Below, piece after piece: positions 18,614-27,451 of a DNA stretch of 27,451 bases. Source of the DNA: Reticulitermes lucifugus (lineage: Eukaryota; Arthropoda; Insecta; Blattodea; Rhinotermitidae). Below the pieces are notes generated by a model. That model made no database searches and was not told the DNA's origin. It saw nothing but the letters and a program-made list of their open reading frames with translations. The stretch lies in the NCBI GenBank assembly GCA_026260175.1, contig JAKCWW010007986.1:1-27451 (forward strand), written 5' to 3'. Numbering within the stretch: position 1 is the first letter of the stretch; each line of letters starts with the position of its first letter. A program made the translations under genes and the position numbers.

Positions 18614-20062
18614 TTTTTCTGCGATATTACGAACTACATGAAAGGGAGAACCTCATAAAAATAACCACACCCAATGCAACGAATTTCCAAATAGTCCACG
18701 TACTCGCGATGTTAAACATTTAATTTACTGTAATCCCACTGAGTAATTATTTAATATAACGTGTTCTTAATCATTAACTATCATGCACAAAGTGGTACCC
18801 CAAATTTGTGGGAATGTGTTTAATGAACAGTGATTAGCTGTTCAGGTATACTGTTATCATTGAGTCGTATATGAAGCTTTTCTTTCATAATAAACCTTAT
18901 GTGTGAATATACAAATATAAACACAGAGTAGTGATGTCGATTAATTTAGTACTTGCTAAAGTTTGCAGTGCGTGTTTAATTTTAGGCTCAGGTCTTAGTT
19001 GGAATGAAATGACCGGTTATCCAGCCAATAATGATAAGAAATAATAAGTGCGAACGGAGTAGTTTGATATTAATTGTAGAAGTGGGAATATGCCACCTGT
19101 GTTTTTAACTGCATATTGGTCGAGTTAGCTACTTTAAGATACCGAACTCGCTTTGCCTCAAGGACATCACGAGAAAGGAGATTTTAATACTGAAAAGAGT
19201 AAAAGAAAACACTGCCTCATGCCTCGGGGAAGAAATTAGATGAATACTGGAATTGAAAGATACTAAAACCGATCTGTGTGTTATGTAGTATTAGAGTTTA
19301 AAGGAGTGATAAGTTCAAAACAATACGAAAGGGGAGAAGGGACATGCTTCACACGTAAGCACGATGTACCTGGTTGGGTAATTGTTAGTGTACAAGAGAG
19401 AGAAGGGTGCGCGTTGCTGATAATATTGAATAAAAATATCGATGTGTGGCATGAAGGACGTAAGAACCAGGAGAAGGAAGCGAATGTGGGAAGAGGAGAA
19501 TATATCAGACTAGTCAACGTGTATTGCTCGGCAGCTTTATTGCACAAATTACGCATTTGCATGCAATTTGGAATTTGTTATCAGCATGAAAATATGTTGG
19601 GTGAAATTAATCTTGACTCATATCGGTTCAGTGTTACCTCTGCTTTAAATTAGTCTCTTATCGAAATTGCCCATTTCGTCGCAAGGCTGAATGTGCAAAA
19701 ATTTGTTGCTGCTTTATAGTACTTATGTGACTGAATTTTACAGTTTTAAGTTGCAAGACTTTTCCGATATGGGGAATATCCGGGAAGCAAAGATACAAAT
19801 AATTTGTATGTATACTCGTACATGCAGTGTGAAATGCCTGGAGTAACGTGATTTGTAATCCTACACGTGTGTCTGTAATAATTAAACATCATGCCCAATT
19901 AAGTGTATAAAATATCAACAGGAGAAATAGGTAGACAGACTTTATGTTCAACTACTGTCAAATCAATAATCAATGTTGTGTTTAGCGGTCTGTTTCTATA
20001 GCTGTAATTTTGTTTTCAATTAAAACGTATTAAATTCCCCTTCTTCTGATGCTCATACCGGA
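18614..20062. other. Unannotated DNA with one longer open frame
   Basis: At 19276-19653 the plus strand is open for 125 codons, one of the longer frames in the window. The middle (REGCALLIILNKNID, then EYIRLVNVYC) vaguely recalls LINE endonuclease strands, but the catalytic order is not visible. I leave it unassigned. Confidence 0.4.
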
Positions 20063-20262
20063 ACTGACCAAGAATGTCTGTGTAGTGTTAACGCTGGTGC
20101 CTTGTACTGTGGAAGTGCCAGGTTTATATCTCGATCTGGATACCGGCTGTCCTGGCGGAGATTTACCTCGATCTTTTTCAGTCCTTGCAGGCAAACACCA
20201 GGATACTACATCGACTGGGTCCAAACTCATTCCTTCCAAATCCTTTACAATTCATCATTCAC
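20063..20262 (+). mobile_element. tRNA-derived SINE, family E
   Basis: The plus strand carries an A-box-like CTGTGTAGTGTTA (20078-20090), resembling the TAGTGGTTA type of A box. After 31 bases comes a degenerate B box, GGTTTATATCTCG (20121-20133). The body continues GATACCGGCTGTCCTGGCGG, a TTACCTCGATCTTTTTCAG block and ACTGGGTCCAAACTCATTCC. The minus-strand peptide containing SRSRYKPGTSTVQG is, as I know it, a frequent spurious protein from this kind of insect repeat. Confidence 0.65.
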
Positions 20263-21116
20263 CAGTCGTGCTATGTTTGATGCTGAGTTAGAGAGAGCGT
20301 CGTATTGTAGATAACACAGTATATAACTGTGATTATGTGCGTTATTACCACAAATATCTAGGGACTTTGTAGATTTTTAACTTCTTTTATATTTCAACTG
20401 AGTTATACTGTGAAGTTTTACTTTCTCGACAAAGTTATAATTACGTTTGTTTTCACTTCCAACGAACTAACTTGTAGAAAATTCCATGTGTAATATTTCG
20501 TATGATGATGTTTCCGTTTACAGCACCCTTTGAATATAAAACCATTTATCTTGCTAGGACTTTGAAGCAATGGGCTCGTCATTAAATTAAAGAGCAGTGA
20601 ATAAATCTCTTTTCTTTTTCTAAAGTAGCCTACTACCATTTCTTTGTAACACGATGAGTGTGGATTGAATCGATTACATGAAGTATGTATTTTTTATATG
20701 AAGGATTTTCGGATGATTTATTTCTGTATGAATCTTTCACAGGGCAAATGAAATGCGTTTTAATAGAAGTATGGAACTCACATGAAGGTCTGAATAAATT
20801 AATTTTTTACTGTTTTAATTGGCTTGGGCGTTGGTTCTATATGATAAAAATTATTTTTACAGTGACTGGGACAATAAGGAAGAGCTTATAAATCTCTGTT
20901 AATGTAATGGATTCTATTAGTGGATTTGTACTAATGTATTGAATAAGAAATGATCAATTTGGAAGTCCTATTTGAAAGTCGTAAGTTACATATGAACCCT
21001 ATTTACGATGTGACGTAATTACAAACACTATCCTTTCTCCGCCTCTTAAGGTAGAATTATTAGGTTATTAAGACGATTCATGTGTTCTTTCTCTCGTTTG
21101 AATCCATGCAATAAAT
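20263..21116. other. Unannotated AT-rich DNA
   Basis: Short opposed open frames only; nothing recognised. Confidence 0.5.
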
Positions 21117-21156
21117 TTGGTTTCTTCAGGAAGTGCTCGTTGTGTGAAGAAACCAA
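21117..21156. repeat. Perfect 12-bp hairpin
   Basis: TTGGTTTCTTCA (21117-21128) pairs fully with TGAAGAAACCAA (21145-21156) over a 16-base loop. The left arm overlaps an acceptor-like TTTCTTCAG. Confidence 0.95.
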
Positions 21157-21194
21157 CCGCAAAAGATTTAGAAATTATAATTCCAGACTTACAG

Positions 21195-22210
21195 GTTGGC
21201 TCTTTTTGTAATGCCTTATTCTTCTGCTGTTTGGGGTATTTATTTCTAAAGACATTTGACATTAAGTTTTTGTTAGTAAATGCGATGTTCATTAATCCTT
21301 CAAAAAGCAAAGTGGAAACTGTGTGTACAACTTCCACTAACATTCAGAATCTCTGCATTTTGAGCAAAAAGTGTGTTTATTGGGTGTAGTATTTTCACTA
21401 GGCATTTGGATCCTGAAATACAGTCACAAAATTTTTAAATACGTAGATTTTTCTCAAAGTAGTACCCTTCTTTCATCACATTTTTATGATACTACGTTAC
21501 TTCTATGTTCATGTAGCACAGTTTCTCTTGAGACTATGCTAGACCTTCAATGGGTTAATTTGTTAACCGAATCGAAAATTCATTACAGTGTTTACAAGAA
21601 CCAGTCACTTGTTCCTGTACTGAGTTAGCTGAAAGGAATACACGCAGTGAGCAACATTTAATATTCTCCTTCATATTTTCCTCTCGTTAACACGCTTTAG
21701 AATTATCGTTTGAAGTTCTGTAAATTTTTCTTTAATTTAACGCTCTAAGATGGTAAAGAATACTACAAGTTATGAATTGCGTCATAACATTTCTCTGTCC
21801 TCCCATTACTTTCTCCCCCTTAACATCAATTATTCTCCTCAGTTCTGTGTCCTTAAAAGCAGTCTATAATTCCGTGAGGAAGAAAGTCAAGTGTCACGTC
21901 CATATGTAGAATAATAACTTTGTTTTTTTATGTAAACATATTTTATTTTTTAAATTAATAACATTTAAGCCTGTTTCCAATTTGATGGGTAATTAAACCT
22001 TTTTTTAAAAAAATTACATTTTTTCTGCATAAGTAAATTGGTTTCGAGGGCAAAAATTTGGACAAACTCTCTCGCAGAGATCAGCACATCTGATCCTTTG
22101 TCTGGGGGTGGCGAGAGTAGATATAATTGGGCCCGTTTTGTCCTGCTTTTCGAAAATAAGGAGTCATCACACTAGCAAATCTGTGGCTGTACGCTTCAAG
22201 GTTATATGTG
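21195..22210. other. Unannotated AT-rich DNA
   Basis: Open frames at 21117-21389 and 21371-21628 show no domain. Nothing else recognised. A GC-richer patch at 22095-22145 adjoins the family A SINE. Confidence 0.5.
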
Positions 22211-22462
22211 AGGAGTAGAGGTATCGCTCCACTCATTCTTATCCTTAGCATTAAGTATAGGTCAGTGGTCAAAGTCACACTCCGGCCGCTTTACCCCGGC
22301 GAAATATTCCCCGGGCCCATTCAATAGAAGACTGTTTGGGACGCAGAGCCGGGGTGGACATTTTGAAGAAGACAAAAATCTCGTGCCCTTGACGGGAGTC
22401 GAGCCACAGTTTCTCGGTTGTCGAGACTGTAGCCTAGTCACCACACCGACTACGCTATTCGA
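22211..22462 (-). mobile_element. tRNA-derived SINE, family A, near full length
   Basis: On the minus strand the head starts near 22462, with A box TAGCGTAGTCGGT (22457-22445) and B box GGCTCGACTCCC (22405-22394). Then come the GATTTTTGTCTTCTTC block, GTCCACCCCGGCTCTGCGTC, CTATTGAATGGGCCCGGGGA, a GGGTAAAGCGGCCGGAG block and GATAAGAATGAGTGGAGCGA. It stops at ACCTCTACTCC; the last 50 bases of the family are absent. Confidence 0.9.
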
Positions 22463-22864
22463 CTCTTATTGTTATTTTATTACCTTACACTATAATACAC
22501 GGTATTCTGTGTATAGTCCAGGGTCAAAATGTGCCCGTAGGGCTCATCACGTAATAGCTTCCTGAGCAGCACACAGATGAGACAGTAAAAGAAACGCCAC
22601 GTCATTATCTTCCTCAAGGCGTATACTCTTCCCAGAATGGCCGCCATTTGTAAATCTGTACTGCGTGGTTTCTGTGGATGGTTTCTAATACTTCCGAAAC
22701 GATCTTGATAGGCGTCCAGTCTCACCCATCTGTCACTTTCGCACTGCACATGCGCTGTACTTCAGTCAGTAAATCTTCATGTTTCGGTATTTTTGGCGTC
22801 TTTCTTCGGCATAGACAGACAATCGGCTAAAGTGTTCCTCTTCTACCTAAAGTTTTGGTGTCAC
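22463..22864. other. Unannotated, mildly GC-rich DNA
   Basis: 22560-22790 is richer in GC than its neighbours and includes AATGGCCGCCATTTG, a palindrome-like string similar to YY1 sites. An 89-codon minus-strand frame is open here but has no domain. Not called a promoter. Confidence 0.4.
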
Positions 22865-22916
22865 TTTGTTGTTGTTTTTGTTGCTGTTGTTGTTAGTGTT
22901 ATTGTGTTGTTCTTGT
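22865..22916. repeat. Imperfect (TTG)n microsatellite
   Basis: Interrupted TTG/TTGTTG units. Confidence 0.85.
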
Positions 22917-22947
22917 AAATGGTCTTGTGACACATTCTGCACATCAG

Positions 22948-22976
22948 TTATTATTATTATTATTATTATTATTATT
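22948..22976. repeat. (TTA)n microsatellite
   Basis: Nearly ten perfect TTA units. Confidence 0.97.
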
Positions 22977-23128
22977 GTATTAATTCTATGTCGCAAGCTG
23001 TAACTTTGCCAAGCACGCTGTTGCACGAATTGAACTGAATTATTATTCGAAATTAATATTAATGCCTGTCGATATTTTGTTTTAGAATTTGTAATAACAT
23101 ACTTACGTTACAACTTTTCCATCCCTAT

Positions 23129-23215
23129 CATACATACATACATACATACACACACCCATACACACATACATACACACATACATACATACATACATACATA
23201 CCTACATACATACAT
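23129..23215. repeat. (CATA)n microsatellite with CACA interruptions
   Basis: Runs of CATA are interrupted by CACACACCCATACACA. The cysteine/methionine-rich minus frame is a by-product. Confidence 0.97.
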
Positions 23216-24408
23216 TTTATAACTCCAAAACCTGTCATAAGGCAGCCGGATAAGAAACAAATCATAGTGCAATACACAAAGACAAAGCAAGACAAACAAC
23301 AACACACACAAAATCGTAAACCTACACAAATGCCTACCCCAATCCGTTCACTTGAATGGAAAAGTTTTTCTTTTCTTGCTAATAATAAATAGGATAATGC
23401 TTGCTGTGTCTATACAGATGAGTAGGAAATTACGTGTGCATTGTAATGATGTGATTAAAAAGTAATGCATTATAAAGACCTCGGAATTCGACAAAACTAG
23501 CTTTACAAACTTTATTGCAATTGGAATTCAACTTTCTTTAGCACCGAATCAAAGTTTTGCCTTATATTGACCCACACAGACTTGAATTTGACGTAAATAT
23601 ATCACTGCAGGTTTCTCCAAATTTCATTTATCACTCATCAACCACCTTTCCTCTTATAACAGCATATTAATAATCGTAGCTCTGTTATCTCTGATTAGTT
23701 CTTAATGTCGATATTCTTTGCATTAATTAATTACGAGCCATGTCTCAAGACACAAAGAAAACGAATTGTGTTACCCATAGTTAATATTTAAATTTAGGAA
23801 TCTAAATTGATGGTGATTTTCCACTCCTGTAAGCACCTGTTCAGAAGATAACACATATTAATTGCTACGAACGAACCAAATGTATGTTAAAATTGATATA
23901 AATTAAACATTGATTAACAAGACGTTCACGGCGTTGTTACTTACTGAATACTTAAGACGAGATTATCCGTAAGTAAAGGTTTCGAATGTGAACGATGTAC
24001 GTGCCTGTAATGAGTTATTGTTGTTAATGTAGATAGGTCAACGGAATGCATAGGAGTTTTTGTTATGTGGTAGTCCTCTTTCAGTCTATAAATCAACTGC
24101 CATATATTGAACCAGCTCCAAAATTCAAAGCCACCATTTAGATGTTTCTCTCCGCCCAAAATCTAACACGTCACAACCAATATTAAAAGGAAAAAAGAAT
24201 ACCGAGATTTTGTTGAAAATAATAGCAGTATCAGAACTAACAGTGTAGTGCACAGAGTGTTTGTAACAGACATGTCATCTTGTAACCGTTTTACTAATTA
24301 CGTGTTACAATGTGCTATTACAGACGTTATGCTTGTCGTCGAAACTCTGTGTTCAGCAACGGCCAGTTCAAAATAAGGGCTACAGAAACAAACAATAAGC
24401 ATCCGTTA
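23216..24408. other. Unannotated AT-rich DNA
   Basis: No gene or recognisable repeat was seen. Confidence 0.5.
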
Positions 24409-24436
24409 ATAATAATGATGATGATGATAATAATAT
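24409..24436. repeat. (AAT)n/(GAT)n short microsatellite
   Basis: AATAATAATGATGATGATGA continues into TAATAATA. It lies about 45 bases before a family A SINE. Confidence 0.9.
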
Positions 24437-24478
24437 TTTGGCCACCCTATTAGAGTATTTTGGAGGTTTGCCACTTGA

Positions 24479-24785
24479 GCCGGGATAGTGAGGTTGGTAT
24501 AGTGACTACGGGATGGACGACAGAGCAATCATGGTTCGCTTTAGGGCTGAGACAAGAGATTTCTCTCTCCTTCAAAGAGTCCAGATCGGTGCTGGGGCCA
24601 GCCCAGCATTCTAGTCAGTGGGTACCCAGATCTCTTTCCTGGGGTAAAGCGGCCGGGGCGTGAAGCTTTCCACTCAACTCCATCTGTTGCCGAGGTTAAT
24701 AACGATTGGAACAATGTTTGCACTCCACATATACCTCCATAGCCTGAACAGGGACAACTTCACGTGCTGTGTGTTTGTTTTACTT
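24479..24785 (+). mobile_element. tRNA-derived SINE, family A, full length
   Basis: The head starts GCCGGGATAGTGAGGTTGG, with the A box at 24486-24497 and a degenerate B box (GGTTCGCTTTAGG) at about 24533-24545. The body is complete: TTTCTCTCTCCTTCAAAGAG, a CTAGTCAGTGGGTACCC block at about 24611-24627, CTGGGGTAAAGCGGCCGGGG, CCATCTGTTGCCGAGGTTAA and GAACAGGGACAACTTCACG. The end near GTTTGTTTTAC agrees with the copy at 725. Confidence 0.92.
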
Positions 24786-25080
24786 AGCACATAATTTATT
24801 CGGTTTTGTATGGAAACATGGAGAGGAGGTCCTTCCGTTCGGAGAGTGTAATTACGATGATATTAAGGTGGAATGCATTCGTACTGGAGGAAAGCGTGTA
24901 TAAAGGTTTGGTAGATGGAGAATACTGTGAAGTGCGTGTAATGCATTCTTATAAAAGAAATAAATTTTTGTTGGCTGGATCTCCTTGTAGGTTTAATACT
25001 CAGTAAATGAATAAGTGGTAAAGAATCTTACTTGGTACAACAATATGTAGGTATTAATCACATTCACATACACATGTGTA
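24786..25080. other. Unannotated DNA
   Basis: A 66-codon open frame at 24806-25006 just after the SINE is of unknown meaning, with no family recognised. Confidence 0.4.
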
Positions 25081-25228
25081 TTTGTACCTTGCTACATGTT
25101 TCGGCTCTTTACCGTGCCATCGTCAGGCTAATATAAATTGTATTATTCGCTGCTGGCGTACTTTTTCCTAATACAATTTCTGTCTTACGATAGCTCAGTA
25201 AAGGGCCGAAACGTAATCTAAATACAAA
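25081..25228. repeat. Inverted repeat with paired hammerhead-like cores
   Basis: The left arm 25081-25145 and right arm 25169-25228 are diverged reverse complements centred near 25157. The innermost 11 bases (AAATTGTATTA, 25135-25145; TAATACAATTT, 25169-25179) pair perfectly. Minus strand: CTGACGA (25126-25120), a U, a GGC...GCC stem and GAAAC (25102-25098). Plus strand: CTTACGA (25184-25190), a decayed stem and GAAAC (25208-25212). Both units point outward, as at 14396-14583. Confidence 0.8.
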
Positions 25229-25616
25229 GATTTTAATGAATTAAAAAAGTACTGCGGACTGAGGGACTGAGATTTATTGCCATTTATTTATTGAAGAATA
25301 ATATCAGTTACGTAGATTGATCACGACACAGAATATCAGAAGGGAAAATGTGGCTTTACAACGGCGCCGTCACTGGAAGTGCGTAATGTTGCACTGACTG
25401 TAGCCACATTACGCACAAGATGAAGTTTAGAATAGATAATGTTAGTAACGCAGAGTTTAACACAGGACGGACTTTTTGGTAAATTGTGAAGGAATTGGAG
25501 TCTGCTGTGCCACCGATTTGTTGGCGCTTTGTACATTTCCTTTCCTTTTCTGGGTTCGACGCCGGTTGCCCGTTGAGCCAGAAAAGGAAACGTGAATGAT
25601 AATTAAGCACCTCGTC
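25229..25616. other. Unannotated DNA
   Basis: Minus-strand frames at 25336-25658 show no domain; nothing recognised. Confidence 0.5.
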
Positions 25617-25875
25617 GCAAGGAATGCAGTACTCTAAGAAATAACTTGTACTCCACACAAAATAATACTAGAGCGTCAAAATTAAGAAACTTGAGATGGA
25701 CTGGACGTGTAGCACGCACGAGAAAGATGAGAAAAATTTTCAACATATTTCGGAAATCTGAGACGCAGAAACCACTTAAGAAGGCTATGTTCAAGTGGAT
25801 GTTAAAGAAACAGTGACGATGTGAACGGGATTCATCTGGCACAAGAGAAGAATCTGTGGTTGGTTAATATGAACA
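25617..25875 (+). pseudogene. Non-LTR retrotransposon ORF2 C-terminus relic
   Basis: One plus frame, 25640-25813, is open for 58 codons and stops at TGA 25814-25816. It reads NNLYSTQNNTRASKLRNLRW then TGRVARTRKMRKIFNIFRKS. In the family as I know it, this region runs LY-S-x-x-x-x-I-R...RRLRWAGHVARM, then K-PEGKRPLGRP-x-x-RWED. Here LRWTGRVAR and KPLKKAMFKWM are the decayed matches. Beyond the stop, the nucleotides matching a WIHLAQDR-like end (TTCATCTGGCACAAGA) continue to about 25875 in another frame. The N-terminal part, including the reverse transcriptase, is absent. Confidence 0.8.
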
Positions 25876-25963
25876 TTTTAATAAAATATGGGATTCCGTA
25901 CAGCGCGGGTGGTTTATTGAGTCGCCGGTAGACAGTTATTGAGTTGCTGTTTTAGTTCGTTGT

Positions 25964-26050
25964 TACCTTGTTAGTTAGTTAGCTAGTTAGAGAGTTAGTT
26001 ATTTAGCAATTTAATTATCTAATTAAGAAGCTAGTTAATAAGTTATCAGT
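25964..26050. repeat. Degenerate GTTA/TTAG-rich tract
   Basis: Imperfect GTTAGTTAGCTAGTTAG-type repeats decay into AATTAAG variants. This is not the insect telomere unit TTAGG. Confidence 0.8.
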
Positions 26051-26130
26051 TATCTGGCTAGATAGCTACTTTGAATTATTAAAATCGGCAAACCTCTAAC
26101 GTGAAATTAAAAATGTTGGCCCTCTAACAT

Positions 26131-26348
26131 GCGATGAAGGCACGCTAGATGGCAGTGGGTGGTCAACGCCACACCGCGGCCACTTTCCCCTGGGACAGAC
26201 CCGGTACCCGGTACCCAGTGTGCAGGACTCTTGTGTGGACACCAGGGCCAGTCTGAGCGGGTTTGAAAAACCTCTTCCCCACTGGGGTTCGAGCCCCTAA
26301 CCGTCCAGCCCGTAGCAGCCGTTATACCAACGACGCTATCTGGGTCCA
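26131..26348 (-). mobile_element. tRNA-derived SINE, family A, internally deleted
   Basis: On the minus strand the head starts GGACCCAGATAGCGTCGTTG, with A box TAGCGTCGTTGG (26338-26327) and perfect B box GGGGCTCGAACCCC (26297-26284). After GAAGAGGTTTTTCAAACC and the GCACACTGGGTACCGGG part, a GGTACC unit is duplicated. The body jumps from the CATCTAG block straight to TGCCTTCATCG, so about 60 bases of the 3' body are missing. Confidence 0.88.
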
Positions 26349-27399
26349 ACGATATGATATATGTAGTTGTACTTTACAAACCTGGAATAAAATGCCGTCT
26401 GTATACCTGTAAATTATTGGTCGGTTAGACGCTCGCATTTTGATCCATATTCACACACAGAATTCCACTGCATTGAATGGGTTTAATGAAATTTTCCTAG
26501 AACAGCTTCTCACAAAATACGTCTGATTCCTGTATAATTTATTGATCATATTTCATGCTTCCTTCCGAGAGCACAAGCTGTAAACCTTAGGGATAGGAGG
26601 TATATCCAAGAAAACTTACTGCACCTGTCAATTCAAATGACAATACCACTGTAAATCGGAAGGGTACTAAAATTTACAACACACAATGTATGTGCCTAAA
26701 CATACAGTATATAACCATAATGACACACTTAATTTTTTCCCCTCACTATGATAATATCTTTCATTCATCCGTTGACCGACATTTTGGAAAGTACAGAAAG
26801 AGAAATTTTCAACCCCTGTAGCAATTTAAAACTGTTTTACTTCAACCTTCCCACATACTTCACTGCAGTATAACCCTATCTTTAACAATCTGGACTTCGA
26901 AGGGATCATTTAGGAATACATAAGGGCCTTGATAAATCTTCGTTTCAAAATGCACCCAGAAATAGGAAGAAAGTTTCTGGTGCCTGTTGTAAGGTATAGT
27001 GAAGTATTCTCTCACCCTTTCTTTTTTTAAGAAATATGATGTTTATCTTCATGCCTTTTTTTCTGAAGGCTGTTCATTCGTCTTCCTTTTCAACACCACA
27101 TTTAAAATATTCTGTGAAGAGATTTAGAGACTACTGACACAAAGGCTGCACAGGACGATCGGAGGGGCAATCTACGGACAAGCGGGTGGCTAGAGGTTCA
27201 GATTAGAATCAATAGCAACAAGCAGCAAGAGGACTTCTTAGTTTTTATTCCTTACTGACTGACGTCGGTTCAACCGCCGCCAAGACTTTCCCACATGAAA
27301 TTAAAATAACGAACATCACTCGGTAATGTCTGACCGTAATAGTTGTTCATCTTATTAGCAGTGACCAGAAGAGAATGAAGCAGAGTAGCAGGGTTCCAT
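26349..27399. other. Unannotated DNA
   Basis: AT-rich on the left, mildly GC-richer at 27120-27300. No gene, RNA or known repeat was seen. Confidence 0.5.
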
Positions 27400-27444
27400 G
27401 ACAAAAGCCCACACGACGAAAGCCCACACGACAATTGCGCACAG
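27400..27444. repeat. 15-bp tandem repeat near the window edge
   Basis: GACAAAAGCCCACAC, GACGAAAGCCCACAC and GACAATTGCGCACAG are consecutive units, the third diverged. The array may continue past the window. Confidence 0.9.
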
Positions 27445-27451
27445 ATAAAAC

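Noticed and set aside
19276..19653. Possible LINE endonuclease relic
   Set aside because: Only loose resemblance (CALLI, RLVNVYC); catalytic Asn/Glu/Asp/His order not visible.
22560..22790. Possible CpG-type promoter with a YY1-like string
   Set aside because: One motif in a mildly GC-rich patch, with no initiator context or downstream gene.
25964..26050. Possible interstitial telomere repeat
   Set aside because: The unit is GTTA/TTAG-like and irregular, not TTAGG.

Overview
This window looks like AT-rich, non-coding nuclear DNA from a large arthropod genome. It is most likely a polyneopteran insect such as a cockroach or termite: the tRNA-derived SINEs and several dispersed-repeat signatures are of kinds I associate with those genomes. 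The assignment rests on repeat style, not on a gene, so order-level identity is an inference. I find no bacterial-type operon, no rRNA, no CRISPR array and no intact protein-coding gene.

The recognisable content is almost all transposable-element debris. I separate at least five tRNA-derived SINE families by their Pol III A and B boxes and their bodies. Family A (heads beginning GCCGGGATAG, tRNA-like, about 250-300 bp) has nine clear copies: 725-976, 5868-6135, the tandem pair 7665-7930 and 7935-8215, 10855-11148 (-), head-only 12030-12126, 22211-22462 (-), 24479-24785 and 26131-26348 (-), plus a scrap at 1870-1927. Family B is at 13066-13312 (-) with a fragment at 3066-3200 (-). Family C is at 4459-4706 (-), family D at 18440-18613 (-) with a fragment at 16968-17035 (-), and family E at 20063-20262 (+). 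Families A and B share a central body segment, which suggests a common SINE core domain.

Non-LTR retrotransposon relics occur at 1212-1274 (a YADD reverse-transcriptase scrap) and at 10555-10765 and 25617-25875 (two copies of the C-terminal end of the same type of ORF2). A long dispersed repeat with an internal foldback lies at about 9500-10125. A composite palindromic element of about 330 bp lies at 7126-7456. Several CTGANGA...GAAAC motifs, resembling hammerhead-ribozyme cores, occur at 12.96-14.97 kb and 25.1-25.2 kb. Two of these sites are inverted, outward-facing pairs.

Microsatellites are at 1-58 (TG), 4459-4479, 22865-22916, 22948-22976, 23129-23215, 24409-24436 and 25964-26050. A 15-bp tandem repeat runs toward the right edge of the window.

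The best candidate for host coding sequence is a 51-bp segment at 18180-18230. It is bounded by a strong 3' splice site and a near-perfect GTAAGTAT donor, and it is open in two frames. If it is real, the window is part of a very large intron of a plus-strand gene, with repeats filling the rest. The other stretches appear to be unannotatable intronic or intergenic DNA.
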